Source: Microbacterium sp. BK668
Lineage (GTDB): Bacteria > Actinomycetota > Actinomycetes > Actinomycetales > Microbacteriaceae
Assembly (NCBI RefSeq): GCF_004362195.1
Contig: NZ_SNWG01000001.1
Location: 2,914,001-2,978,000 of the forward strand
Direction: 5' to 3'
DNA length: 64,000 nt
The translations under genes and the position numbers were made by a program. This document shows positions 36,658 through 45,069 of this stretch, piece by piece (positions within the stretch are counted from its first letter, which is position 1; every line of letters starts with the position of its first letter). The notes below the pieces were generated by a model. The model saw nothing but the letters and a program-made list of their open reading frames with translations. It ran no database searches and was not told the DNA's origin.

Positions 36658-37755
36658 CTAGGCGGCCGCCGCCGGAGCGCGATGCGCGGCGATGGCGCGC
36701 ACGGCGTCGCGCCCGGCGCGATTGGCGCCCACGGTCGACTGCGACGGGCCGTAGCCGATCAGGAAGAGCCGCGGCTCATCCAGGGCGCGGCGGTCCGCCA
36801 CGCGGATCCCGCCGTGCGCCGTGCGCAGGCGCAGCGGTGCGAGATGGTCGATCGCGGCGCGGAATCCGGTCGCCCACAGGATGACGTCCGCCGGCTCGAA
36901 CGAGCCGTCCGGCATCCGCACGCCGTCCTCCTCGATCGAGGTGAACATGGGATGCCGCGTGAGGACGCCGCGCTCGCGCGCAGCACGCGCCCAGGGAGTC
37001 CAGTGCATGCCCGTGACCGAGATGACGCTGCCGGGCGGCAGTCCCTCCCGCACGCGAGCCTCGACCCCGGCGATCGCGGCCACCCGTGCCGGGATGTCGA
37101 ACTCGTCGTCGATCCACTGCGGCTCGCGCCGCGTCACCCACACGGTGTCGCCCACCCGCGAGATCTCGTCGAGAAGCTGCAGCGCAGACACTCCGGCGCC
37201 CACGATGACGACCCGCTTGCCGGCGAACTCGTCGGCCGATGCGTAGTCGGCGACATGGAGCTGTAGCCCGCGGAAGCGGTGCCGGCCGGGATAGTGCGGC
37301 CAGAAGGGGCGGGTCCAGGTGCCCGTCGCGTTGATCACGTGACGAGCCGCCCACGTGCCGCGATCGGTCTGGACCAGCAGCCGTCCCCCCGGGTCGTCGT
37401 CCTCCCGGCGCACCGCTCGCACCTCCACCGGGCGCTGCACGCCGAGGCCGTAGCGCTCCTCGTAGTCGGCGAAGTAGGCGGGCAGGATGTCGCGGCTCGG
37501 CGCCGCCGGGTCGGCCGGCGGGACGGGGAAGCCGGGCAGCTCGTGGATGCCGTTCACGGTCCCCATCCGCAGCGACGCCCACCGATGCTGCCAGGCGCCG
37601 CCCGGCCGCTCGTTCGCGTCCAGCACCACGAAGGTGCCGTCGCCGGGTGCGGCATCGCCCGTGGGAAGGAAGCCGCGTCGCCGCAGGTGATAGCCCGCCG
37701 ACAGCCCCGCCTGGCCGGCGCCGATCACGACGACATCGACGGGCTGCGGGTCCAC
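36658..37755 (-). CDS. Flavin-containing monooxygenase-like NAD(P)/FAD oxidoreductase
   Basis: A 365-residue flavoprotein with two dinucleotide sites: VVIGAGQAGLSAGYHL at the N-terminus for FAD and VVIVGAGVSALQLLDEI near residue 180 for NADPH. The ATGF-type segment LWATGFRAAIDHL and the C-terminal LFLIGYGPSQSTVGANRAGRDA are typical of FMO or CzcO-like proteins. The substrate is unknown. The GTG at 37755 is the best start before the first Gly motif, though no clear ribosome site precedes it. It lies 76 bases after a tetR gene on the same strand. Confidence 0.82.
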   Translation of the reverse strand: MDPQPVDVVVIGAGQAGLSAGYHLRRRGFLPTGDAAPGDGTFVVLDANERPGGAWQHRWASLRMGTVNGIHELPGFPVPPADPAAPSRDILPAYFADYEERYGLGVQRPVEVRAVRREDDDPGGRLLVQTDRGTWAARHVINATGTWTRPFWPHYPGRHRFRGLQLHVADYASADEFAGKRVVIVGAGVSALQLLDEISRVGDTVWVTRREPQWIDDEFDIPARVAAIAGVEARVREGLPPGSVISVTGMHWTPWARAARERGVLTRHPMFTSIEEDGVRMPDGSFEPADVILWATGFRAAIDHLAPLRLRTAHGGIRVADRRALDEPRLFLIGYGPSQSTVGANRAGRDAVRAIAAHRAPAAAA

Positions 37756-37831
37756 GTCACCGGGAACACCGTCGCGAGGAGGGCTATTCCTCAGCCGCCC
37801 GCGCCGGGCGAAGGCGGGGTGCGAGAAGCGC

Positions 37832-38443
37832 TCAGCCCGTGATCGGCGTCGTCGATGAGGTGCGCAGTCCCTCGGTGAGGAACCCCAGCACCGCGCGGGC
37901 GGCGTCTTCGGGACCCACCCCGTCCAGCAGATCGTCCGTCGAGAGCATCGCGACGCCGTGCACCGCGGCGAAGGCGATGAGCGCGAGCTGCGCGGCGTCG
38001 CCCTCTCGCGCCTCACCCGCGGCCTGGCCCGCCTCGACGAGAGCGATGAGCCCGCTCATGCCGGCATGGCTCGCCTCGGCGAGCTCGGCGCTTGCTTCGG
38101 GGTGGTGCTTGGCGGTGTACATGACGCCGAGGATCCCGGGGTGGGCGACAGCGAAGGAGATGTACGCCTGCCCGGCCGCCTCGAGACGGCCCGCGAAGGT
38201 CTCCTCCGCATCGGCGGACTCCTCCAGCGCTGCGTTCAGTCGCGCGAATCCCTCGACAGCCAGCGCATCCAGCAGCGCCTGGCGATCGCGGAAATGCCGC
38301 GCCGAGGCGCCGTGGCTCACTTCGAGGTCGCGCGCGATGCTGCGGAGGGAGAGGCCCTCCACGCCGCCCGAATCGACGACATCCCATGCGCGCTCGAGCA
38401 GCGCACTGCGGAGGTTGCCATGGTGATACGAGCGCTCCGGCAT
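37832..38443 (-). CDS. TetR/AcrR family regulator with WHG-type C-terminus
   Basis: A 203-residue regulator: YHHGNLRSALLERAW at the start and helix-turn-helix LSLRSIARDLEVSHGASARHFRDRQALLDAL, a form often paired with TetR WHG C-terminal domains (VAHPGILGVMY). A -10-like TAGGCT (38455-38450) lies 6 bases before the ATG, so the message may be leaderless. It is divergent from an SDR gene, and the gap carries a 33-bp inverted repeat that should be its operator. Confidence 0.9.
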   Translation of the reverse strand: MPERSYHHGNLRSALLERAWDVVDSGGVEGLSLRSIARDLEVSHGASARHFRDRQALLDALAVEGFARLNAALEESADAEETFAGRLEAAGQAYISFAVAHPGILGVMYTAKHHPEASAELAEASHAGMSGLIALVEAGQAAGEAREGDAAQLALIAFAAVHGVAMLSTDDLLDGVGPEDAARAVLGFLTEGLRTSSTTPITG

Positions 38444-38462
38444 GCAGACAGCCTATCCCGAA

Positions 38463-38495
38463 GTAGACATTGACAACAATGCTGTCAGTGTCTAC
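38463..38495. promoter_or_regulatory. TetR operator overlapping the SDR promoter
   Basis: Inverted repeat with 13-bp arms and one mismatch: GTAGACATTGACA (38463-38475), 7-base spacer, TGTCAGTGTCTAC (38483-38495). Within it lie a consensus -35 TTGACA (38470-38475) and, after 17 bases, a -10 TACATT (38493-38498) for the plus strand. Transcription would start at about 38504-38506, that is at the SDR start codon. A bound repressor would cover the whole promoter. Confidence 0.8.
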
Positions 38496-38505
38496 ATTGG
38501 GTCCC

Positions 38506-39291
38506 ATGACCATGACGTACCGCGGAACCACCGCTCTCATCACGGGCGCGAGCTCCGGCCTCGGCGAGGAGTTCGCACGGCAGTTCGCCGCGCGCGGCGC
38601 CGATGTCGTGCTCGTCGCCCGCCGCGAGGACCGGCTGCGCGAACTCGCTTCGCGGCTGGAAGCCGACCACCGCATCACCGCGACCCCCGTCGCCGTCGAC
38701 CTCAACGCGCCCGGCGCGACCGCGACGATCCGCGCAACGCTCGAAGAGCGAGGCATCCGACTGCACACCCTCGTCAACAACGCCGGGTTCGGCATGAAAG
38801 GCGCCTTCATCGACGCCGACCCCGCGCGGATCGCCGAGATGGTGCAGGTGAACGTCGCGTCGGTCGTCGCGCTGACGCGCGAGTTCCTTCCCGACCTCGT
38901 GGCCGCGGGTGACGGCGCGCTGGTCAGCATCGCCAGCACGGGCGCCTACCAGCCGTGCCCCAATATGGCCGTCTACGGCGCGACGAAGGCGTTCGTCCTG
39001 AGCTTCACCGAGGCGCTCGCGTACGAGACGCGCGGGTCGGGGCTGTCGGTGCTGACCGTGAGCCCCGGTGCCACGCGCACCGAGTTCTTCGACGTCGTGG
39101 GCGGCGAGGACGCCGCGGTCGGTCGCTATCAGACGACCGAACAGGTCGTCACGCGCACCCTCAAGGAGCTCGACCGCCGCAGCACTCCCCCGAGCTTCGT
39201 CGGCGGGCGGTCCAACGCGGTCGTCGCGAAACTGGTGGGGTGGATGCCTCGGCGAGCGAGCCTCGCCCTGTCGGGGCGCGTGCTCCGCTGA
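38506..39291 (+). CDS. Short-chain dehydrogenase/reductase
   Basis: A classical SDR of about 261 residues: cofactor motif TALITGASSGLGEEFA, NNAG, catalytic Ser in SIASTGAYQP and YGATK with Tyr and Lys. Arg in the VARRED segment suggests NADP(H) preference, an inference from family rules. Two ATGs (38506 and 38512) are possible; the -10 at 38493-38498 would start the RNA at or within a base or two of 38506, which favours a leaderless message from that codon. Its stop directly abuts the stop of the convergent permease gene. Confidence 0.9.
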   Translation: MTMTYRGTTALITGASSGLGEEFARQFAARGADVVLVARREDRLRELASRLEADHRITATPVAVDLNAPGATATIRATLEERGIRLHTLVNNAGFGMKGAFIDADPARIAEMVQVNVASVVALTREFLPDLVAAGDGALVSIASTGAYQPCPNMAVYGATKAFVLSFTEALAYETRGSGLSVLTVSPGATRTEFFDVVGGEDAAVGRYQTTEQVVTRTLKELDRRSTPPSFVGGRSNAVVAKLVGWMPRRASLALSGRVLR

Positions 39292-40728
39292 CTACGCCTC
39301 CTCCCCCGCCTCCTCGCGGGCCTCGGCGACGGGGTCGCCTAGCACGCTGTGATGCCGTCCCCACAGCAGATAGAAGGCCATGACGACGGCGAGCCACAGG
39401 AGGAACCAGAGGTAGGTGGTCCACGGCAGTCCCGAGAGGATGTACGCGCACGCGATCACCGAGAGGATCGGCACGACCGGGTATCCCGGCACGCGGAATC
39501 CCCGCGGCAGATCGGGTCGGGTCCTCCGGAGGACGATGACGCCGATCGACACGACGATGAACGCGATCAGGGTGCCGAGCGACACGAGGTCCCACAGATT
39601 CGACAGCGGCACGAGGCCCGCGAGCAGGGCCACGGCGATCGCGACGACGACAGTGGTGAACTCGGGCGTGTGCGTCTTGGGGTTCACCCGCGCGAAGGAC
39701 CGGGGCAGGAGTCCGTCGCGCCCGATGGTGAAGAGGATGCGCGTCTGGCCGAAGAGCGTCACGAGAGTCACGGAGAAGATCGATACGACGGCACCCGCCG
39801 CCAGGACGGTCGCGGGCCACGCTGCGCCGACGACGTCCTGCAGGATCACGGCGAGGCCGGCGTCCTGCTGCGCGGGGTCTGAGAAATCCTGCCAGGGCTG
39901 GGTGCCCAGTGCCGCGACGGCGACGAAGAGGTAGACCCCCACCACGATCGCGAGGGCGAGGAGGATGGCGCGCGGGAGGGCGCGCTGCGGGTCGCGGACC
40001 TCGTCTCCCGCCGTCGAGACGGCGTCGAGCCCGATGAAGGTGAAGAAGATGGTGCCGGCGGCGGCCGTGACCCCCGCCGCCCCCGCCGGGGCGAAGTCGG
40101 CGAAGCTGTCGGTGCTGAAGGCGGTGAAGGCGATCGCGCCGAACATCACGAGCACTCCGAGCTTGATCAGCACCATCACCACGTTGACGACCGCGGACTC
40201 GCGCGTTCCCCGGATGAGCAGGACGGCGCACAGGCTCACGAGCACGACGGCGGGGAGGTTCAGGATGCCGCCCTCCCCGGGGGCGGCGCTCAGCTCGGGC
40301 GGGACGCTCCACCCGAAGAGATCCTCGAGCAGCAGATTGAGGTATCCGCTCCAGCCGGAGGCGACGGCGGCCGTCGACACGCCGTACTCGAGCACGAGGC
40401 ACGCCGCGACCCCGATCGCCACGATCTCGCCCATGGTCGCGTAGGCGTACGAGTAGGTCGACCCCGAGACCGGCACGGCCGAGGCGAGCTCGGCGTAGCA
40501 GACGGCCGACAGCCCGGCGGCGAGCCCCGCGAGCAGGAACGACAGGATGACGGCGGGACCGGCCAGCGGCACCGCCTCGTGCATCACGAAGAAGATGCCC
40601 GTCCCGACGGTGGCGCCGACGCCGAGCATGGCGAGCTGGAAGGTGCCCAGGCGCCGTTGCAGCCCGCCCGGATGCTCGGCCGGCGGGACGATCGGCTTGC
40701 GTCGCAGCATCTGCCGGCGAAGGCTCAC
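39292..40728 (-). CDS. APC superfamily amino acid permease
   Basis: A 478-residue transporter with about twelve hydrophobic helices. The first shows GVGATVGTGIFFVMHEAVPLAGPAVILSFLLAG, the substrate-binding GxG(V/T)GIF motif of amino acid permeases, and ATMGEIVA follows in helix three. It is encoded 42 bases after mmuM on the same strand, so S-methylmethionine, homocysteine or methionine are possible substrates by context only; the sequence resembles the cationic amino acid (YfnA-like) branch as well. Confidence 0.9.
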   Translation of the reverse strand: MSLRRQMLRRKPIVPPAEHPGGLQRRLGTFQLAMLGVGATVGTGIFFVMHEAVPLAGPAVILSFLLAGLAAGLSAVCYAELASAVPVSGSTYSYAYATMGEIVAIGVAACLVLEYGVSTAAVASGWSGYLNLLLEDLFGWSVPPELSAAPGEGGILNLPAVVLVSLCAVLLIRGTRESAVVNVVMVLIKLGVLVMFGAIAFTAFSTDSFADFAPAGAAGVTAAAGTIFFTFIGLDAVSTAGDEVRDPQRALPRAILLALAIVVGVYLFVAVAALGTQPWQDFSDPAQQDAGLAVILQDVVGAAWPATVLAAGAVVSIFSVTLVTLFGQTRILFTIGRDGLLPRSFARVNPKTHTPEFTTVVVAIAVALLAGLVPLSNLWDLVSLGTLIAFIVVSIGVIVLRRTRPDLPRGFRVPGYPVVPILSVIACAYILSGLPWTTYLWFLLWLAVVMAFYLLWGRHHSVLGDPVAEAREEAGEEA

Positions 40729-40770
40729 GGACGCCCCTTCCTCGCGTGCTGGTCAGCGTAGGACGACGGC

Positions 40771-41691
40771 TCAGTCGTGTCGACTCGGCGCGCCCGCCGC
40801 GACGGTCTCGGCCACGCGGTGGATCTCGGCGGGGCCGACGCGGCAGCAGCCGCCGACGAGCCGGGCACCGCCTGCGAGCCACCCGTCCACGTGCTCGGCC
40901 AGGTGCGCACCGCGCCCCGACCATGAGCGGTCTTCGGCATTCCACGTCTCGCCGCTGTTCGGGTAGGCGACCAGCGGCTTGTCGGTGACGGTGCGTGCGA
41001 GCGCGAGGGCGCCCGCGACATCGTCGGCGTCGCAGCAGTTGACGCCGATGGCGAGGATCTCCTCCGTGGCGTCGGCGATGGCGAAGGCGTCGGCGAGGCT
41101 CTCCCCCGTCCGCAGCGACGTTCCGGAGACGGTGACGCTGAGCCACGCCGGAACCCCCAGCCCCGGAAGCTCGGCGGCGAGCGCCTCGACCTCGGAGAGC
41201 GACGGGATCGTCTCGATGGCGAGCAGGTCCGGACCCGCCGCGGCGAGCGCGCGCAGCCGCGGTCGATGCCAGGCGCGCAGCTGCGCCGTCGAGAGCCCGT
41301 AGTCGCCCGTGTACTCGCTGCCGTCCGCGAGGGTCGCCCCGTAGGGCCCGACGGATGCCGCTACCCAGGCGTCGTGGTCGTGACCGGTGTCGGTGCGCGC
41401 GCGTCGGGCCAGCGCCACGCTGCGCATGAGCAGCAGATCGACCGCCGGTGCGTCCAGTCCCGCGTCCTCCAGGGCCTCGTAGCTGACCTGGTACGAGGCC
41501 GTGATCGCGACGCGCGCTCCCGCACGGAAGAAGGCCTCGTGCGCCGCGCGGATCTCCGCCGGTCGATCGAGCAGGAGCTGAGCGGACCACAGCGACGAGG
41601 AGAGGTCGTTGCCGCGCTCCTCGAGGAGCGTGCCCAGACCGCCGTCGAGGACGACAGGACCCCGGGCCAGCGCGGCGGGGAGGCTCGACAT
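40771..41691 (-). CDS. mmuM: Homocysteine S-methyltransferase
   Basis: Transfers a methyl group from S-methylmethionine (or SAM) to homocysteine, giving methionine. The 306-residue barrel has VVLDGGLGTLLEERG at the N-terminus and the zinc-binding cysteines in GVNCCDAD and LVGGCCRVGP. No ribosome site is visible; a -10-like TAGACT (41703-41698) lies six bases before the ATG, so the transcript may be leaderless. It pairs with the downstream permease, as in mmuPM operons. Confidence 0.93.
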   Translation of the reverse strand: MSSLPAALARGPVVLDGGLGTLLEERGNDLSSSLWSAQLLLDRPAEIRAAHEAFFRAGARVAITASYQVSYEALEDAGLDAPAVDLLLMRSVALARRARTDTGHDHDAWVAASVGPYGATLADGSEYTGDYGLSTAQLRAWHRPRLRALAAAGPDLLAIETIPSLSEVEALAAELPGLGVPAWLSVTVSGTSLRTGESLADAFAIADATEEILAIGVNCCDADDVAGALALARTVTDKPLVAYPNSGETWNAEDRSWSGRGAHLAEHVDGWLAGGARLVGGCCRVGPAEIHRVAETVAAGAPSRHD

Positions 41692-41734
41692 CGCGTCAGT
41701 CTAAGTCGCTTCGGCTGACCGGGCCGGCGGAGCG

Positions 41735-42169
41735 TCACACGAGGTCGCCGTCCAGATACCACCAGCGGTCGCTCTGGAACACGAACCGGCTCGTCTCGTG
41801 CAGCACGCCCGTCGTCCCGCCGTCTCGCCAGGACGCGCGGAACTCGACTCTCCCTCGTCGGTCGCCCTCGCGTCCCGCGTCGGTCGCCACGATGGCGAGC
41901 CCCGTCCACCGCAGGCGTGGATCGAGGTCGACGGAGTCCGGTCGTGTTCCGGGATGCCACGTCGCGACCAGGTGGCGGTCGTCACCCACGACGAAGGCTG
42001 TGTAGCGCGAGCGCATGAGGCGCTCGGCCGTCGCGGCCGGCTCTCCGCGGAGTACCGGGGCACAGCATCCGTCGAAGCGCGCTCCGCTTCCGCACGGGCA
42101 GGGGTCGCCGTGAGCCACGACCGGGAAGCCGTCGCTGCGGGGGCGTCCGCCCGCGCGCCCGAAGGACAT
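41735..42169 (-). CDS. YchJ family (UPF0225) SEC-C zinc protein
   Basis: A 144-residue protein. DPCPCGSGARFDGCCAP is the SEC-C-like zinc motif, followed by the YchJ segment AERLMRSRYTAFVVGDDRHLVATWHP and an NTF2-like C-terminal half with VEFRASWRDGG. Function is not established. The ATG at 42169 shares a base with the stop of the upstream DksA/TraR-like gene, so the two zinc proteins are translationally coupled. Confidence 0.9.
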   Translation of the reverse strand: MSFGRAGGRPRSDGFPVVAHGDPCPCGSGARFDGCCAPVLRGEPAATAERLMRSRYTAFVVGDDRHLVATWHPGTRPDSVDLDPRLRWTGLAIVATDAGREGDRRGRVEFRASWRDGGTTGVLHETSRFVFQSDRWWYLDGDLV

Positions 42170-42522
42170 CAGCGACCCGCCTTCGATGCGCACTCGACGC
42201 AGCGGGTCGCCGTCGGCCGGACCTCGAGGCGCGCGTCCGGGATTAGCCCTCCGCAGTCGACGCAGACCCCGTAAGCCGCCGCACCGACCCGGGCGAGCGC
42301 CGCGTCGATGTCGGCGAGCTCGGCCAGCGCGGCCGACCGCAGGCCCGACAGGCGCGACCACTCGCCGGACAGCGTCGCGCCTTCGGGATCGTGCTCGTCG
42401 TCGGCCGACTCGCGGCCCCGGTCGGCCCGGAGCTCGTCGAGCTCGGCGTCGAGGAGCTCGAGGCGCGCGCGAGCGCCGTCGCGCTCCTCACGCAGGAGCT
42501 CGGCCGGTTCCGTCACGGCCAC
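42169..42522 (-). CDS. DksA/TraR family zinc-finger protein
   Basis: A 117-residue protein with an N-terminal coiled coil (residues 5-40, RERDGARARLELLDAELDEL) and a C-terminal four-Cys zinc finger (YGVCVDCGG...RCVECASK). DksA binds the RNA polymerase secondary channel in proteobacteria; actinobacterial relatives are small and mostly uncharacterised. The tip Asp-x-x-Asp of true DksA cannot be placed with confidence. Confidence 0.85.
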   Translation of the reverse strand: MAVTEPAELLREERDGARARLELLDAELDELRADRGRESADDEHDPEGATLSGEWSRLSGLRSAALAELADIDAALARVGAAAYGVCVDCGGLIPDARLEVRPTATRCVECASKAGR

Positions 42523-42613
42523 CCAGCCTAGGCGGGCGCGAAGACATCGGCGTGGGCGGTCGCGATAGCTCTACAGAGAGCAGCGGCGGGCGCCCAGGCG
42601 AGTGGGACGACGG

Positions 42614-42659
42614 CGCCCGCCGGCTCGACCGGACCGATGATCCGTCGCGCCGGCGGGCG
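42614..42659 (-). terminator. Terminator after the SRPBCC gene
   Basis: A perfect 10-bp stem CGCCCGCCGG (42614-42623) with CCGGCGGGCG (42650-42659), extended by one inner pair, with a 24-base loop that contains a small CGGA/TCCG hairpin. It lies 24 bases past the SRPBCC stop. No U-tract follows. Confidence 0.6.
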
Positions 42660-42683
42660 ATGGTGCCGTCAGGGGTGGTGCCG

Positions 42684-43469
42684 TTACGGAGTGGTGCCTG
42701 TCGTCCGGTCCTGCGTGTACAGCGGGTCGTCCGCCGTGCGGGTCGTCGCATCGACGACCCCCGGCTCGGTGAGCTCGGTGTCGGTCACCTCGGCGGGCGC
42801 GACGAAGTCCGGCGATCCGGTGGCGGGTGTCAGCGTGACATCCTCCGTGTCGCCGGAGTCCTTCTTCGCGGCCGCCGATGCGGCCACACCGGCGGCCGTC
42901 GCGGCGGCGGCGGCCAGTCCCACGCCGGCGGCAACCTTTCCGGAGATACCGGCCTTGCCGCTGTCGCCGCGGGACTCGGCGGCGGCCGCGATCCCGGGAT
43001 CCTGCGTGCCGGTGTCGGTGCCGACCGATCCGCGCCAGGCGCCCGTCGCGTAGCCCTCGGACTCGATGAACTCTTTGAACCGCTCGAGGTCGCCCTCCGC
43101 GCGGTTCTCCACGACGTTCAGCTTGTCGCCGATCTTCTCCACGATGCCCTCGGGCTCGTACTCGAGGACGAGGTGCACCTGGGTCTGCCCGCCGCCGACA
43201 TCCTCGAAGGTCACCGAGCCGGAGTTCGTCGCGCCCTCGGTCGCTGCCCACGACACCTTCTTGTCGGGCACCTGCTCCAGGATCGTCGCGTCCCACTGGC
43301 GCTTCACGCCGGCGATCTCCGCGACCCAGTGGAGGTTCTTGTCATCCACCTGCGTGACGGACTTGATGCCGCTCATGAAGTGCGGGAACTCCTCGAACTG
43401 GGTCCATTGGTTGTATGCGACGCTGAGCGGGACGTTGACGAGGATCCTCTTCTCCACCTTCGTGCTCAT
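42684..43469 (-). CDS. SRPBCC family (cyclase/START-like) protein with Ala-rich tail
   Basis: A 261-residue protein. Residues 1-150 follow the polyketide cyclase/coenzyme Q-binding SRPBCC pattern (VNVPLSVAYNQWTQFEEFPHFMSGIKSV; LEYEPEGIVEKIGDKLNV), a fold with a hydrophobic cavity. An Ala/Gly-rich stretch follows (AAGVGLAAAAATAAGVAASAAAKK), possibly a membrane or low-complexity segment, then an acidic Thr-rich tail. Proteins of this type are often stress-linked in actinobacteria; no ligand can be named. It is divergent from a FUSC gene. Confidence 0.8.
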   Translation of the reverse strand: MSTKVEKRILVNVPLSVAYNQWTQFEEFPHFMSGIKSVTQVDDKNLHWVAEIAGVKRQWDATILEQVPDKKVSWAATEGATNSGSVTFEDVGGGQTQVHLVLEYEPEGIVEKIGDKLNVVENRAEGDLERFKEFIESEGYATGAWRGSVGTDTGTQDPGIAAAAESRGDSGKAGISGKVAAGVGLAAAAATAAGVAASAAAKKDSGDTEDVTLTPATGSPDFVAPAEVTDTELTEPGVVDATTRTADDPLYTQDRTTGTTP

Positions 43470-43623
43470 CGCGTTACCTTCTTCCAGGGTGTGTCTGTGC
43501 TGTCCGGTGTTCGCGTGCGGGTCACCGCACGTCCCATCGACGCTATGCAGGACAGGACCGGACCGTTACCCCCTTGCATTTGCCGCGGAGGCCGATAAGG
43601 ATGCCTCGGCCTAGCGTGGACGT

Positions 43624-44685
43624 ATGCGCATGCCCGCCACGATCCGCGCGCCGCGCCGCGCGCCGCTCCTGCAGGTGGTCAAGTCCGCCGTCGCGACGTC
43701 GGCGGCGTGGCTCGTCGCCGGCTTCCTCATTCCGGGGCCGCCGCCCGTCTTCGCCGCGATCGCGGCGCTGCTCGTCGTGCAGCCGAGCCTCAACCAGTCG
43801 CTGACGCGGGCGATCGAGCGCAGCGTCGGGGTCATCGCCGGCGTGCTCATCGCGTCGGTGCTCAGCATCCTGCTCGGCACCTCGACGTGGGTCATCCTCC
43901 TGACGACGGCGGTCGCCCTGCTTCTCGCGTGGGCGCTGCGGATGACGCCGGGCACGGCGAACCAGGTCGCGATCAGCGGGATCCTCGTCCTCGCCCTCGG
44001 CACGGCGACCCCGTCGTACGCCGTCGACCGGATCCTCGAGACGCTCATCGGCGCGGTCATCGGAATCATCGTCAATCTCGCGATCGTGCCGCCCGTCGCC
44101 GTCGCCCCCGCTCACGCCGCCGTCGACGAGCTGGGCGACGCCCTCGCCGACGCGCTCGACCGCCTCGGCGGAGCGCTGGAGTCGCCCCGGACGCCGTCGG
44201 AGCTCGCCCGGCTGCTCGACGACGCGCGCGCGGTCCGGCCGAAGCTCGAAGCGGCGGAAGACGCCATCGCCGCCGGCAGCGAGTCGCTGACGCTCAATCC
44301 GCGGAGCCGCCGGCACCGTGACGAGCTGGATGCCCTGACCGACCTGCTGGAGACCTTCCGGCCCATCGTCACGCAGATGATCGGTATGACCCGCGCCTGC
44401 AGCGAGCGCTACGACCCGACGATCGACGAGGAGCCCTCCGTCCCGGCGATCGCGGATCAGCTGCACCGCGCAGCACACGACGTGCGCCTGCAGCTGCGGC
44501 GCGCCGAGCCCCCGCAGACCGTCGCCCAGCGGTCGGCGGACGAGCCGGCGGCGCTGACCTCGCAGCTCACGGTGGCCCGGCCCTCCTCCACGCACTGGAT
44601 CCTCGTGGGCTCGCTCCTGGAGGACCTGCGCCGCATCCACGAGACGCTGACCGAGTCCGGCGCTACCGGTCGACCTCGACCGTGA
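43624..44685 (+). CDS. FUSC family (aromatic acid exporter-like) membrane protein
   Basis: A 353-residue protein with about six hydrophobic helices in the first 165 residues (including PPPVFAAIAALLVVQPSLNQSLTRAIERSVGVIAGVL, the FUSC signature region) and a helical cytoplasmic C-terminal domain. Family members are proposed exporters of fusaric or aromatic acids, or transport modules without fixed substrate. Its 3' end overlaps the convergent lipoprotein gene by 23 bases. Confidence 0.85.
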   Translation: MRMPATIRAPRRAPLLQVVKSAVATSAAWLVAGFLIPGPPPVFAAIAALLVVQPSLNQSLTRAIERSVGVIAGVLIASVLSILLGTSTWVILLTTAVALLLAWALRMTPGTANQVAISGILVLALGTATPSYAVDRILETLIGAVIGIIVNLAIVPPVAVAPAHAAVDELGDALADALDRLGGALESPRTPSELARLLDDARAVRPKLEAAEDAIAAGSESLTLNPRSRRHRDELDALTDLLETFRPIVTQMIGMTRACSERYDPTIDEEPSVPAIADQLHRAAHDVRLQLRRAEPPQTVAQRSADEPAALTSQLTVARPSSTHWILVGSLLEDLRRIHETLTESGATGRPRP

Positions 44686-45037
44686 ACGTGACGTTCTGGA
44701 TCCCGCCGTCGGAGTTCTTCAGCACGACGGTCGTCGTCCCCTCTGCGAGCCCTTTGACTCCCGGGTTGTAGAGAGCGCCGCCGTCCTCGCGCCCGGGCAC
44801 GAACTCCGCGACGTCGGGATCGGCGACCTCGCCGGTGTAGCTGTCGACCGCGAGCGACCCCGTGTCGATGTCGAGCACCTGTCCGACGGCGAGCTGCACC
44901 GTCTGCCCCTGCAGATCGTCCGCTTCCATCACGACCGGCTCGATGACCGGCGCCGCCGGCTGCGCGCACCCCGTGAGCCCGAGGGCGACGAGGGCCAGCG
45001 CGAGCGATACGGCTCCCCGCGCATTTGTCCGCCTCAC
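44663..45037 (-). CDS. Small lipoprotein, downstream of the nonulosonate operon
   Basis: A 124-residue protein with a type II signal (RRTNARGAVSLALALVALGLTGC, lipobox LTGC), so it is anchored outside the cell. The mature part is beta-rich, with TVQLAVGQVLDIDTGS and a repeated strand pattern that recalls Ig-like or chagasin-type inhibitor folds; neither can be confirmed. GTG 45037 gives a proper signal peptide, though the ribosome site is weak. It lies 32 bases after the glycosyltransferase-like gene and may belong to that operon. Confidence 0.7.
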   Translation of the reverse strand: MRRTNARGAVSLALALVALGLTGCAQPAAPVIEPVVMEADDLQGQTVQLAVGQVLDIDTGSLAVDSYTGEVADPDVAEFVPGREDGGALYNPGVKGLAEGTTTVVLKNSDGGIQNVTFTVEVDR

Positions 45038-45069
45038 GCGCTCAGCATGGCACTGCGCGGTGCTCGGGT

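Noticed and set aside
44663-45037. Chagasin-type (I42) protease inhibitor
   Set aside because: The strand pattern is suggestive but the NPTTGY-like and GxG loops of the family are not visible; left as a lipoprotein of unknown role.
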